Source: Exiguobacterium acetylicum (GTDB lineage Bacteria; Bacillota; Bacilli; Exiguobacteriales; Exiguobacteriaceae). Taken from it: a DNA stretch of 64,000 nucleotides. This document shows positions 1-10,137 of this stretch, in pieces. Below the pieces are notes generated by a model that saw only the letters and a program-made list of their open reading frames with translations, had not been told where the DNA came from and did no database searches. Within the stretch, counting starts at the first letter, position 1; each line of letters opens with the position of its first letter. The translations under genes and the position numbers were made by a program. The DNA lies in NCBI RefSeq assembly GCF_022170825.1, contig NZ_CP081878.1, positions 832,001 to 896,000 of the forward strand, read 5' to 3'.

Positions 1-1
1 G

Positions 2-418
2 GAAGCTGGTAAAGAGAGTCGGCATAATCGTGTCTACTGGGAAAATGATGAATACTACGGGTTCGGTGCAGGCTCACACAGCTACATCAATCAGACACGT
101 CGTGCGAACATCGCACCGATTCCGCATTATATTAAAGCGGAAGGGTTACCGGTTCGAAAAGAGACGCCGTTGACGAACGTCGAGCGGATGGAAGAAGAGA
201 TGTTCCTTGGACTTCGAATGAAGGACGGCGTATCACTCGAACGTTTCCGAGCGAAGTATGGAGTAGCATTTGAAGATGTCTTTGGTGACGTCATGAAACG
301 GTTGTTGCCAAACGGTCTTGTCGAACAAACGGAGACACATATTCGTTTGACGCCAGCCGGAATTCCGCTAGCGAATGAAGTCTTCGCAGAGTTTATTGGT
401 GAAGCGCAGGTTCAATGA
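2..418 (+). CDS. hemW: HemW-type radical SAM protein, C-terminal 138 residues (partial)
   Basis: Open reading from the window edge to the stop at 416-418, so only the C-terminal part is present. The visible part has the family landmark NRVYWENDEYYGFGAGSHSY, typical of HemW and HemN-like proteins, followed by the small C-terminal winged-helix-like region. The radical SAM CxxxCxxC motif lies outside the window. HemW is a radical SAM heme chaperone, often misannotated as coproporphyrinogen III oxidase. The position just upstream of hrcA matches the lepA-hemW-hrcA order of Bacillus. An internal ATG at 170 is not the true start, because the family-conserved sequence continues upstream of it. Confidence 0.88.
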   Translation, partial: EAGKESRHNRVYWENDEYYGFGAGSHSYINQTRRANIAPIPHYIKAEGLPVRKETPLTNVERMEEEMFLGLRMKDGVSLERFRAKYGVAFEDVFGDVMKRLLPNGLVEQTETHIRLTPAGIPLANEVFAEFIGEAQVQ

Positions 419-456
419 GTCTTAAATCATTGAAAAGAAAAAGGACTGACTTAAAT

Positions 457-729
457 AAGAATGACTCGTCTTTTCACGCCCTTTCCTCAGGCGAAACACA
501 AGACCCGCTTTCCTGCTTCATTTAAGCAGGAAAGCGGGTCTTGTTTGTCTCTAACAGCGCAAAAATGCACTTTTTCCTGTAGGAGTGACGTGTGACGAGT
601 CATTCTTTTTTTGTTAGAACTAGGACGTGACAGTCCGTACTCGACTCCTAAAGGAAAAGAAAGCTTTCGTCAGGGATGGGTAAGACCCGACAGATCGCAT
701 TGGATGCGAAGTGTCGCGACTTACCTCCC
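457..729. repeat. Non-coding element with several nested and competing inverted repeats
   Basis: This part of the 388-base gap after hemW has no plausible ORF but dense pairing potential. Arms 457-470 and 594-607 are complementary over 14 bases. Inside them lies a perfect 21-bp hairpin (498-518 with 524-544). Arms 571-586 and 644-659 pair with one mismatch and cross the first pair. GGTAAG at 679-684 pairs with CTTACC at 720-725, extended by GGGA/TCCC. It encloses a hairpin at 688-716 whose GA and AG bases face each other in an internal loop. It could be a structured RNA, a mobile repeat or an elaborate terminator; the sequence alone does not decide. Confidence 0.55.
498..544. terminator. 21-bp perfect hairpin after hemW, possible terminator
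   Basis: Arms 498-518 and 524-544 are fully complementary around a 5-base loop, and T-rich sequence follows on the plus strand. It lies about 80 bases after the hemW stop, between convergent genes, so a role in ending hemW transcription is plausible. Confidence 0.5.
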
Positions 730-806
730 GTCTTTTAAAAGCGAGTATGACAGAAACGTTCATTGCTAAAACAGAATCTAAATCAGAATATCAGTCCATG
801 TTTCCG

Positions 807-902
807 TCATTTTTTTGATTTCCTTAAAAAATAAGCAGTCGTTCCGATGACCGCGATGAACAGCCAGACAAAGACTCCTGCCATTGCCAATAATTCAATC
901 AT
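807..902 (-). CDS. Predicted 31-residue single-pass membrane peptide
   Basis: A short ORF not recognised as a member of a named family. The protein is one hydrophobic helix (about residues 4-25, including GVFVWLFIAVIG) followed by a basic tail RKSKK. This suggests an inner-membrane microprotein with a cytoplasmic C-terminus. I chose the ATG at 900-902 because AAAGGA lies 8 bases upstream. The earlier in-frame ATG at 909-911 overlaps that ribosome site. It is convergent with hemW and divergent from hrcA. The RBS and the helix-plus-basic-tail make-up support it, but random ORFs of this size occur. Confidence 0.5.
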   Translation of the reverse strand: MIELLAMAGVFVWLFIAVIGTTAYFLRKSKK

Positions 903-976
903 CCGATTCATCCTTTCTGTTCTTTGTTTCACTGTATCGTAGAATGGGAAACTGTTCAAAGGGTCACGCAATTCGG

Positions 977-1005
977 TTGACATCGGACGGACAATTCCTT
1001 ATAGT
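977..1005 (+). promoter_or_regulatory. SigA-type promoter of the hrcA heat-shock operon
   Basis: A perfect -35 box TTGACA at 977-982 and TATAGT at 1000-1005 are separated by 17 bases, directly upstream of the CIRCE operator. This is the expected vegetative promoter of a class I heat-shock operon. Confidence 0.85.
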
Positions 1006-1016
1006 AAAAGATGTAA

Positions 1017-1043
1017 TTAGCACTCGTTAAAAGTGAGTGCTAA
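1017..1043 (+). promoter_or_regulatory. CIRCE operator (HrcA binding site)
   Basis: TTAGCACTC at 1017-1025 and GAGTGCTAA at 1035-1043 form the 9-9-9 inverted repeat of CIRCE without a mismatch. It sits just downstream of the promoter and upstream of hrcA. HrcA should therefore repress its own operon until heat stress occupies GroE and releases it. Confidence 0.96.
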
Positions 1044-1064
1044 CAAAATAAGGTGGTGAAGAAG

Positions 1065-2099
1065 GTGCTGACGGATCGTCAATTGTTGATTTTACGTGCA
1101 ATCGTCGATGATTACATCAAGACTGCTCAACCCGTCGGCTCACGGACGCTCTCGAAAAGAGACGACGTGACGTTCAGTTCCGCGACCATTCGTAACGAGA
1201 TGGCGGACCTCGAAGAGATGGGTCTGATTGAAAAGCCACACACTTCCGCAGGTCGGATTCCTTCCGAACTCGGATACCGTTTTTATGTCGACCATCTGAT
1301 TCGTCCGGAAAGCATCACACCAAAAGAAGCACAGGCATTGAAATCACTCTTTGCCCATTCCGTGAATGAGAATGATCGGTTGATTCGGCACACAGCAGAC
1401 CTGTTGAGCGATTTAACCCATTACACGACGCTTGTACTTGGACCAAAAGAAGAAGGGCAACGTCTGCATCATCTGGAATTGATTCCTCTTGCCGAGGGTC
1501 GTGTCGTCATCGTTCTCGTCACCGAGACGGGACATGTCGAACACAAGACGTTGCAATTGAATCAAGCGTTATCCCAGGAAGCAGCGAGCCGGCTGATGGA
1601 ACGTCTGAACCAGACGTTACGCGGTACGCCGCTCTCAGCCTTACGCAGTCGATTGCTTGAAGAGATTCGCCGATTCCGTTCGGAGCACTCTGAACAGACG
1701 GTCTTGCTCTCAAAAGCACTTGATCTCGTCTTGACGGATCAAGAGGAGCGACCGTTCATCTATTTGGGCGGGAAAGCCAACATGTTCGATCAGCCCGAAT
1801 TTCAGGACGTTGCAAAACTACGACCGGTGCTCGAGTTGATCGAACAACAAGAAGCCGTTCTCGATTTTCTACGACCAAATCTTGATAATCAAATCTTGAT
1901 TACGATCGGTAGCGAGAACAACGTCGATGCATTAAAAGATTGTAGCGTCATCCGAGCTCACTATTCGGTCGACGGTGTCTCGATCGGAACACTTGCATTG
2001 ATTGGACCGAAACGGATGGATTACAATCGGGGAATCAACTCGATTATCCATTTACTCCAAGCATTCCAAGCCGAATTGCATAAGAACAATTTGGATTGA
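1065..2099 (+). CDS. hrcA: Heat-inducible transcription repressor HrcA
   Basis: HrcA binds CIRCE and represses the class I heat-shock genes. The N-terminus has the family's winged-helix region, with [10 protein letters not shown] and [16 protein letters not shown] as clear signatures. The C-terminal half is the GAF-like dimerisation region ending near HLLQAFQ. I chose the GTG at 1065 because AGGTGG at 1051-1056 is well spaced for it and the protein then starts MLTDRQ, like Bacillus HrcA. A GTG at 1053 would bury the ribosome site. Length is 344 residues, normal for the family. It is the first gene of hrcA-grpE-dnaK-dnaJ. Confidence 0.95.
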   Translation: MLTDRQLLILRAIVDDYIKTAQPVGSRTLSKRDDVTFSSATIRNEMADLEEMGLIEKPHTSAGRIPSELGYRFYVDHLIRPESITPKEAQALKSLFAHSVNENDRLIRHTADLLSDLTHYTTLVLGPKEEGQRLHHLELIPLAEGRVVIVLVTETGHVEHKTLQLNQALSQEAASRLMERLNQTLRGTPLSALRSRLLEEIRRFRSEHSEQTVLLSKALDLVLTDQEERPFIYLGGKANMFDQPEFQDVAKLRPVLELIEQQEAVLDFLRPNLDNQILITIGSENNVDALKDCSVIRAHYSVDGVSIGTLALIGPKRMDYNRGINSIIHLLQAFQAELHKNNLD

Positions 2100-2123
2100 A
2101 TATAGAAAGGGGCTCGATTCAGA

Positions 2124-2681
2124 GTGGAAGAAAAAGAACAGAATCAAAACCTCCAACAAGAAGAAAACGTAACAGAGTCGACTGACACAGTCGAAGTCAC
2201 AGAAGAAGAAGTCATCCAAGCGGATCTCGTCGAAGACGAGAAACCAGACTTCGAAGCACAACTCGCAGAAGCAAAAGCTTCAGAGTTACGCCTCCGTGCA
2301 GATTTTGAAAACTTCAAACGTCGCAACCGTGTCGAAGCAGAGAATCGCGCGAAGTATTCATCACAAGCCATCGTCGAAAAGCTATTGCCGCTCGTCGATA
2401 ACTTGGACCGTGCGCTCCAAATCGAAACAGAAAACGATGAGACAAAATCCGTCTTAGCTGGCGTTGAAATGGTAAAACGTCAACTCGTTGAAACACTTCA
2501 AAACGAAGGTGTCGTTGCGATTCCTGCCGTTGGAGAAGCGTTCGATCCGAACCTTCACCAAGCAGTCGTTCAAGAAGCAAGTGAAGAACACGAATCAGGC
2601 ATCGTCACTGCCGAATTCCAAAAAGGGTACAAATTACACGATCGTGTAATTCGTCCAAGTATGGTTAAAGTAGCTGAGTAA
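2124..2681 (+). CDS. grpE: Nucleotide exchange factor GrpE
   Basis: GrpE releases ADP from DnaK and so resets the chaperone cycle. The protein (185 residues) has a long acidic, Glu- and Gln-rich N-terminus of about 50 residues. A helical dimerisation region with LRADFENFKRR follows, then the C-terminal beta domain with GVEMVKRQL, DPNLHQAV and a GYKLHDRVIRPSMVKV end, all typical of GrpE. The start is GTG at 2124 with AAAGGGG about 11 bases upstream. It lies 24 bases after hrcA in the same operon. Confidence 0.95.
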   Translation: MEEKEQNQNLQQEENVTESTDTVEVTEEEVIQADLVEDEKPDFEAQLAEAKASELRLRADFENFKRRNRVEAENRAKYSSQAIVEKLLPLVDNLDRALQIETENDETKSVLAGVEMVKRQLVETLQNEGVVAIPAVGEAFDPNLHQAVVQEASEEHESGIVTAEFQKGYKLHDRVIRPSMVKVAE

Positions 2682-2730
2682 TCAGCAAGTAGGCATTTGA
2701 ATATTCCAATCATTGAAAGCGAGGAAATAG

Positions 2731-4560
<1,830 letters not shown>

Positions 4561-4590
4561 TTCATCCGACCGATTTTTCGGGCGCTAGAG

Positions 4591-4620
4591 AGAGCCAAAG
4601 CGTATCCGCGCTTTGGCTCT
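4591..4620 (+). terminator. Hairpin between dnaK and dnaJ
   Basis: Arms 4591-4602 and 4609-4620 form a 12-bp perfect stem with a 6-base loop and a short T run. It could be a partial terminator or processing/stabilising hairpin that lowers dnaJ relative to dnaK. No new promoter is obvious before dnaJ. Confidence 0.6.
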
Positions 4621-4692
4621 TTCCATGTCGCACGAAGTTCGGTAAAATCAAACAGTATGAAATGAATCGGAATAGAGAGAGGAAGACTGCAC

Positions 4693-5799
4693 GTGGAAAA
4701 ACGCGATTATTATGAAGTATTAGGCGTCGCGCGCGATGCCTCATCAGCGGAAATCAAACGCGCGTACCGTAAGCTTGCCCGGACGTACCACCCGGACGTC
4801 AATAAAGAAGCAGATGCGGATGCGAAATTCAAGGAATTATCGGAAGCGTATGAAGTGTTATCCGATGACAATAAACGAGCACGTTACGACCAATTCGGTC
4901 ACCAAGATCCATCACAAGGTGGTGGTGGGTTCAGTGGCGCAGAAGGATTCGGAGACATCTTCGACATGTTCTTCGGTGGCGGACGTCGTCAAGATCCAAA
5001 CGCACCACGTAAAGGACAGGATTTACAATACGTCGAAGAAATCGACTTCATGGAATCGGTCACAGGCGTTGAGAAGACGATCACAATCCCAGTCGAAGAA
5101 GATTGCGGTACATGTCACGGTTCTGGTGCTAAACCAGGAACACATCCGGAAACATGTAAACGATGCGGTGGTTCGGGTCACATCAACGTCGAACAAAACA
5201 CGATGTTCGGTCGTGTCGTCAACCAAACGACATGTTCGACGTGTCATGGTCGTGGACAAATCGTCAAGGAACCATGTGAAACATGTCGTGGCGCCGGTCG
5301 TGTCCGTAAAAACAAAGATGTTCGGGTCAAAATTCCAGCAGGGATCGACAATGGGCAACAAATTCGCTTAGCAGGAAAAGGGGAAGCCGGCGTCAACGGT
5401 GGACCAGCAGGTGACTTGTATGTCGTCGTTCGTGTTGCAGCACACGAACTGTTCGAACGCGTCGACGATCATATCGTCATGGACATGCCGCTGACGTTTG
5501 CGCAAGCAACACTTGGAGATGAGATTGAAGTACCAACCGTTCACGGTAAGGTCAGTCTGAAGATTCCAGCCGGCACACAGACAGGTTCGCGATTCCGTCT
5601 ACGCGGAAAAGGGATGCCGAATGTCCGGTCTGGTCATCATGGCGATCAGTACGTCAACGTCGTCGTCATCACGCCGAAGAATCTGACGGAACGTCAAAAA
5701 GAACTATTACGCGAATTCAATGAAATTAGCGATGAAAAAGGTGTTGAAGAGCAGCACGAAGGTGTCTTCAGCCGGATTAAGACATTCTTCACAGGGTGA
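4693..5799 (+). CDS. dnaJ: Chaperone protein DnaJ (Hsp40)
   Basis: Type I Hsp40 co-chaperone of 368 residues. It has an N-terminal J domain with the HPD triad in RTYHPDVNK, which stimulates DnaK ATPase, then a Gly/Phe-rich linker (about 75-100). The zinc domain has four CxxCxGxG repeats ([32 protein letters not shown]). C-terminal substrate-binding domains follow. Translation starts at GTG 4693, where the family's [12 protein letters not shown] begins. It is preceded by the dnaK-dnaJ hairpin and followed by prmA 25 bases downstream. Confidence 0.97.
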   Translation: MEKRDYYEVLGVARDASSAEIKRAYRKLARTYHPDVNKEADADAKFKELSEAYEVLSDDNKRARYDQFGHQDPSQGGGGFSGAEGFGDIFDMFFGGGRRQDPNAPRKGQDLQYVEEIDFMESVTGVEKTITIPVEEDCGTCHGSGAKPGTHPETCKRCGGSGHINVEQNTMFGRVVNQTTCSTCHGRGQIVKEPCETCRGAGRVRKNKDVRVKIPAGIDNGQQIRLAGKGEAGVNGGPAGDLYVVVRVAAHELFERVDDHIVMDMPLTFAQATLGDEIEVPTVHGKVSLKIPAGTQTGSRFRLRGKGMPNVRSGHHGDQYVNVVVITPKNLTERQKELLREFNEISDEKGVEEQHEGVFSRIKTFFTG

Positions 5800-5824
5800 T
5801 CACTACAGAGGAGCGTGACAAGAA

Positions 5825-6772
5825 ATGAAATGGTCAGAGATCTGTGTCCATACGACACAAGAAGCCATCGAAGCAGTTTCGAACATCTTACATGAAGCGG
5901 GAGCAAGCGGAGTCGTCATCGAGGACGTCGAAGATTTCGAGATGATGTCCCACCGTGAGGATAACTTCGGTGAAATTTGGGATGAGACGAAACGGGACGA
6001 GTACCCGACTCAAGGTGTACTCGTGAAGGCGTATCTTGCAGAAAGCAGCGATTTGACGGACACGATCAAAGGCATCGAACATGACATCCAACAGTTGACG
6101 AACTTCGGTTTGTCGATTGGTACGGGTGCTGTCACGCTGACTCAAGTAGATGAAGAAGACTGGGCTCATTCATGGAAACAATTCTATAAGCCGGTCAAGA
6201 TCAGCCGTCATTTGACGGTCGTTCCGATGTGGGAAGACTACACACCACAGCCAGATGAAAAAATCATCGAGCTCGATCCAGGCATGGCATTCGGAACGGG
6301 AACACACCCGACGACGGTCCTCTGTATTCAAGCAATCGAAAACTACTTACAAGAGGAGGACCGTGTCGTCGACGTCGGAACGGGATCCGGTGTCTTAGCG
6401 ATCGCAGCAGCGAAGCTAGGAGCAAAAGATGTCTTTGCACTTGACCTAGACGAAGTCGCTGTCAAATCAGCGACAGAAAACGTCGCCTTGAACGAAGTCA
6501 GTGAGCAGATCACAGTCCGTCAAGGAGACTTGATGAAGGAATTGAGTGAACCGGTCGAGTTGATCGTCGCGAACATCTTAGCGGAAGTCATTCTCCTTTT
6601 CGTCAAAGATGCCTATACATTGACGTTACCTGGCGGACATTTCATCGCTTCAGGTATCATCAGTCAGAAGAAAGACATGGTCGTCCAAGCGATGCAAGAA
6701 GCAGGCTTTACGATTGTTGAGACGACGAAGCTTGAAGACTGGGTCGCGATCATCGCAAAACGGGAGGAGTAA
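5825..6772 (+). CDS. prmA: Ribosomal protein L11 methyltransferase PrmA
   Basis: SAM-dependent methyltransferase that trimethylates ribosomal protein L11. The 315-residue protein has the small N-terminal substrate-recognition domain (about 1-100) and a Rossmann methyltransferase domain. The latter shows GMAFGTGTHPTT, the SAM-binding VVDVGTGSGVLAIAAAKLGA, and the NILAEVI region. GAGGAGCG lies upstream of the ATG. Gene order dnaJ-prmA-rsmE-mtaB is the same as in Bacillus and Listeria, and the gene ends only 4 bases before rsmE, so they are probably co-transcribed. Confidence 0.95.
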   Translation: MKWSEICVHTTQEAIEAVSNILHEAGASGVVIEDVEDFEMMSHREDNFGEIWDETKRDEYPTQGVLVKAYLAESSDLTDTIKGIEHDIQQLTNFGLSIGTGAVTLTQVDEEDWAHSWKQFYKPVKISRHLTVVPMWEDYTPQPDEKIIELDPGMAFGTGTHPTTVLCIQAIENYLQEEDRVVDVGTGSGVLAIAAAKLGAKDVFALDLDEVAVKSATENVALNEVSEQITVRQGDLMKELSEPVELIVANILAEVILLFVKDAYTLTLPGGHFIASGIISQKKDMVVQAMQEAGFTIVETTKLEDWVAIIAKREE

Positions 6773-6776
6773 ACGC

Positions 6777-7523
6777 ATGCAACGGTATTTCGTCGAACCC
6801 TCGATGCGTCAGGGAGATGTCTTTCATCTCCCAAAAGACGACGCACACCATATGAAGAACGTCATGCGAATGGAAGTCGGCGGAGAGATTCTCGTACTTG
6901 ACGGAACAGGTCTTTATCGGTGTCGTCTTGAAGCACTCGATAAGCAAGCGGCATCTGCACGGATTGAAGAGACTTTACCGATTGAAACAGAACTACCGAT
7001 TCGTGTGACGATTGCCCATGGATTACCAAAGGGCGATAAGATCGAACTCGTTGCGCAAAAAGCAACGGAACTTGGGATCCATCATCTACGGATTTTCGAA
7101 GCTGATCGTTCCGTCTCAAAATGGGATCAGAAGAAAGTTCCAAAGAAGCTGGAGCGACTCGAAAAAATCGTCAAGGAAGCAGCGGAACAATCGTATCGTG
7201 CCCACTTGCCGACGGTTGACTTCGTGGCGTATGATGAAGTCTTACAGGATGCATCGAACTACACGGCTTGTCTGGTTGCCTATGAAGAATCAGCAAAACA
7301 AGGGGAGGCTTCCGTCCTTGCTACGACGCTTGCTGAGCTACAAGAAGGAGATTCTCTTCTTGTTGTGATCGGACCTGAAGGCGGGTTCGCAGAAGCGGAA
7401 ATCGCACGTTTGACGGATGCCGGTTTTAAACAAGCCGCTCTAGGGCGCCGCATCTTACGGACGGAAACGGCTCCATTTTATGTCCTTTCCGCCGTCTCGT
7501 ATCATTTTGAATTGAAAGGGTGA
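6777..7523 (+). CDS. rsmE: 16S rRNA (uracil(1498)-N(3))-methyltransferase RsmE
   Basis: SPOUT-class methyltransferase acting on U1498 of 16S rRNA. The 248-residue protein begins MQRYFVEPSMRQ and has the family features HHMKNVMRMEVGGEI, a C-terminal SPOUT knot with VVIGPEGGFAEAEI, and LGRRILRTETAPFYVLSAV. I chose ATG 6777 because GGGAGGAG ends 7 bases upstream. The longer frame from 6714 runs inside prmA and is not supported. It lies between prmA and mtaB with tight spacing. Confidence 0.94.
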   Translation: MQRYFVEPSMRQGDVFHLPKDDAHHMKNVMRMEVGGEILVLDGTGLYRCRLEALDKQAASARIEETLPIETELPIRVTIAHGLPKGDKIELVAQKATELGIHHLRIFEADRSVSKWDQKKVPKKLERLEKIVKEAAEQSYRAHLPTVDFVAYDEVLQDASNYTACLVAYEESAKQGEASVLATTLAELQEGDSLLVVIGPEGGFAEAEIARLTDAGFKQAALGRRILRTETAPFYVLSAVSYHFELKG

Positions 7524-7528
7524 ACGAA

Positions 7529-8863
7529 ATGGCAACTGTTGCCTTTCAAACGCTTGGCTGTAAAGTCAACCACTACGAAACAGAAGCTGTCTGGCAACTG
7601 TTCAAAGACGCTGGTTACGCACGCGTTGATTTTGCGGATCATGCGGACGTTTATGTCGTCAATACATGTACGGTCACGAATACCGGAGATAAGAAAAGTC
7701 GTCAAGTCATCCGACGAGCGATTCGCCAAAATCCGGATAGTGTCATCTGCGTAACGGGCTGTTATGCCCAAACATCTCCTGCTGAAATCATGGCGATTCC
7801 TGGCGTCGATGTCGTCGTCGGAACACAAGATCGGCATAAAATGATTGGATACATCGAACAATTCCGTGAAGAACGCATGCCAATCAATGCGGTCGGAAAC
7901 ATCATGAAAGCAAAAGTCTATGAAGAACTGGATGTACCGGCCTTTACGGACCGGACACGAGCTTCTCTGAAAATTCAAGAAGGCTGTAACAACTTCTGTA
8001 CGTTCTGTATCATCCCATGGGCGCGTGGTCTCATGCGGTCTCGTCAACCGGAAGATGTCTTGAAGCAAGCACAACAGCTTGTTGATGCGGGTTACAAAGA
8101 AATCGTCTTAACGGGAATCCATACAGGTGGATACGGAGAAGACTTGAAAGACTACAATTTAGCGAAATTACTTAAAGCACTCGAATCCGTCAATGGACTT
8201 GAACGTTTACGGATTTCGTCGATCGAAGCGAGTCAAATCACGGACGAGGTACTCGATGTCCTGAAGGATTCACCAATCGTCGTTCGTCACTTGCACGTTC
8301 CAATCCAGTCTGCATCCGATACGGTCCTCCGCCGGATGCGCCGCAAGTATACGATGGCGGAATTCGGAGAACGGATCACACGTCTGAAGGAAGTTCTGCC
8401 TGACTGTGCAATCACGTCAGATGTCATCGTTGGTTTCCCAGGTGAGACGGAAGAAGAGTTCATGGAAACGTTCAACTTCATTAATGATCATAAGTTCAGT
8501 GAATTGCATGTATTCCCGTACTCGAAACGGACCGGTACACCGGCTGCGATGATGGACGATCAAGTCGAGGAATCAATCAAGGAAGAACGCGTCGCGCGTT
8601 TGATCGCCTTATCGGATCAACTCGCGAAGGAATACGCTTCGAAATACGAGGGAGAATTGCTTGAGATCATTCCGGAAGAATTCTCGGAAGAAGCAGGTGG
8701 TCGTCTCGTCGGTTACACAGATAACTATTTACGTGTTGCAATCGAAGGCGACGAGTCGATGATCGGACAACTCGTTCGTGTCAAAATCACGAAAGCCGGC
8801 TATCCGATGAATGATGGTCAATTCGTTCGAATCATGCAGACACTTAAAGACGCTGCAGTCTAA
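7529..8863 (+). CDS. mtaB: tRNA (N6-threonylcarbamoyladenosine-37) methylthiotransferase MtaB
   Basis: Radical SAM methylthiotransferase that converts t6A37 to ms2t6A37 in tRNA. It has an N-terminal UPF0004 domain (ATVAFQTLGCKVNHYETE, CTVTNTGDKKSRQ), a radical SAM cluster motif in CNNFCTFCIIPWARG, and a C-terminal TRAM domain (about 375-440). The start is ATG 7529 with GAAAGGGTG upstream. A GTG at 7520 would put the ribosome site inside the gene. Length 444 residues is typical. It is the last gene of the left conserved block and is followed by a strong terminator. Confidence 0.95.
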   Translation: MATVAFQTLGCKVNHYETEAVWQLFKDAGYARVDFADHADVYVVNTCTVTNTGDKKSRQVIRRAIRQNPDSVICVTGCYAQTSPAEIMAIPGVDVVVGTQDRHKMIGYIEQFREERMPINAVGNIMKAKVYEELDVPAFTDRTRASLKIQEGCNNFCTFCIIPWARGLMRSRQPEDVLKQAQQLVDAGYKEIVLTGIHTGGYGEDLKDYNLAKLLKALESVNGLERLRISSIEASQITDEVLDVLKDSPIVVRHLHVPIQSASDTVLRRMRRKYTMAEFGERITRLKEVLPDCAITSDVIVGFPGETEEEFMETFNFINDHKFSELHVFPYSKRTGTPAAMMDDQVEESIKEERVARLIALSDQLAKEYASKYEGELLEIIPEEFSEEAGGRLVGYTDNYLRVAIEGDESMIGQLVRVKITKAGYPMNDGQFVRIMQTLKDAAV

Positions 8864-8895
8864 TGATTCGTAAAAGCGATCTCGATATACGCATA

Positions 8896-8931
8896 TAAGA
8901 AAACAGCCTCGAAATAGGGGCTGTTTTCTTA
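8896..8931 (+). terminator. Terminator after mtaB
   Basis: A perfect 13-bp stem (8896-8908 with 8919-8931) around a 10-base loop, with A and T runs on its two sides inside the stem. It closes the heat-shock/RNA-modification transcription unit and marks the left border of the accessory block. Confidence 0.8.
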
Positions 8932-9087
8932 CGTTACTATGTAGGGTGCTTTAGTTTTTTAAAACAACTTTTGATCGATTCATTTTAGAAAATGATTTTA
9001 TGTTATGGTTTTCATAAGTAGATTATTACCAGAAACAAGACCTCATGATATGAGCATAACACTTCACATACAAAGGGATTTTTCAAA

Positions 9088-9252
9088 ATGAAAACAAACG
9101 GATTATCAGTTCTATCAGTCATCTTAACAGTATTGATGTTCATCGTTTTATTTAATCAAGAGGCATTTGCGTATAGTTCGATTATTTTAATCGTCCTAAT
9201 AATAAGTATTACTTGTTTGACGTTTTTGAACACAGGTAAGAAAAAACAATGA
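9088..9252 (+). CDS. Predicted 54-residue two-helix membrane protein
   Basis: Not recognised. The ORF encodes two hydrophobic helices (about residues 6-22 and 29-47) separated by a short NQEAFAYS loop, with a basic tail GKKKQ. This predicts both ends in the cytoplasm. AAAGGGA lies about 10 bases before the ATG. The surrounding 8932-9388 is otherwise empty and AT-rich. It stands alone between the mtaB terminator and rluF. It may be a real microprotein, supported by the RBS and regular topology, but no function can be given. Confidence 0.55.
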   Translation: MKTNGLSVLSVILTVLMFIVLFNQEAFAYSSIILIVLIISITCLTFLNTGKKKQ

Positions 9253-9388
9253 ATCGATCATTGAATTGAAGACTAAAGACGACATGCATTGCTTTTCTTA
9301 CATAGAGGAGCATCGCATGTTATTTTGTTTTCATTTCAGGAATGCGCTACACTGAATACAGTTCAATTAAGGAAAGAGGATATCATTC

Positions 9389-10084
9389 ATGCGAATCAAC
9401 AAATTCATTAGCGAAACGGGCTTTTGCTCAAGACGTGCTGCCGATAAACTGATCGATGCAGGTCGTGTGACGATCAACGGTCTGACAGCAGAACTCGGCT
9501 CGCAAGCTGAAGAAACGGACGTCGTCGAAATCGACGGTCAGCCGCTCCAGACAAAACCAAAACCTGTCTACATCGTCTTAAATAAACCAGTCGGCATCAC
9601 GTGTACGACAGAGCTTGATATCGAAGGAAACATCATCGATTTCGTCAATCATCCGAAGCGGATTTTCCCAATCGGTCGCCTCGATAAAGATTCAGACGGC
9701 TTGATTCTTTTGACGAATGACGGTGATGTCGTTAACCGGATCTTACGAGCAGAAAACAATCACGATAAAGAATATATCGTAACCGTCGATGCACCAATTA
9801 CAGATACGTTCATTCAAGGGATGGCGAGTGGTGTTGACATTCTCGGTACGACAACGAAGGAATGCATCGTTGAACCACTTGAGACACGGACATTCCGGAT
9901 CATTTTGACGCAAGGGTTAAATCGTCAGATTCGCCGTATGTGTAAAGAGTTCGGCTACCGAGTTAAGCGTCTCCAACGCGTTCGGATCATGAACATCGAG
10001 CTTGGCGATTTACCGATTGGTTCTTGGCGTGATTTGACAGAAGAGGAATTACGCGAGTTGTTTACGACGCTTGACGGGCAATAA
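9389..10084 (+). CDS. rluF: RluF-like 23S rRNA pseudouridine synthase
   Basis: Pseudouridine synthase of the RsuA/RluB/E/F family, 231 residues. It has an N-terminal S4 RNA-binding domain (MRINKFISETGFCSRRAADK) and a catalytic domain with GRLDKDSDGLILLTNDG, where Asp99 is the predicted catalytic residue. NRQIRRMCKEFGYRVKRL follows. The KEYIVTVD, GVDILGTTTKEC and LPIGSWRDLT regions resemble RluF, which modifies U2604 of 23S rRNA, more than RluB. The ribosome site GGAAAGAGG precedes the ATG. The exact target base is inferred from similarity. Confidence 0.85.
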   Translation: MRINKFISETGFCSRRAADKLIDAGRVTINGLTAELGSQAEETDVVEIDGQPLQTKPKPVYIVLNKPVGITCTTELDIEGNIIDFVNHPKRIFPIGRLDKDSDGLILLTNDGDVVNRILRAENNHDKEYIVTVDAPITDTFIQGMASGVDILGTTTKECIVEPLETRTFRIILTQGLNRQIRRMCKEFGYRVKRLQRVRIMNIELGDLPIGSWRDLTEEELRELFTTLDGQ

Positions 10085-10092
10085 GGTTCAAT

Positions 10093-10115
10093 GAAAGTCG
10101 CCACTGGCGGCTTTC
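10093..10115 (+). terminator. Weak terminator-like hairpin after rluF
   Basis: Arms 10093-10102 and 10106-10115 pair over 10 bases with one G-T pair around a 3-base loop. The T run afterwards is short (CTTCAT), so read-through into the following transporter gene is likely. Confidence 0.5.
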
Positions 10116-10137
10116 TTCATACATAAGGGGGATGACC

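Noticed and set aside
4736-5371. 211-residue plus-strand ORF overlapping dnaJ
   Set aside because: Alternative frame of dnaJ. The dnaJ frame has all J-domain and zinc motifs.
7502-8074. 190-residue minus-strand ORF opposite mtaB
   Set aside because: It is an antisense shadow of a well conserved gene, with odd composition and no ribosome site.
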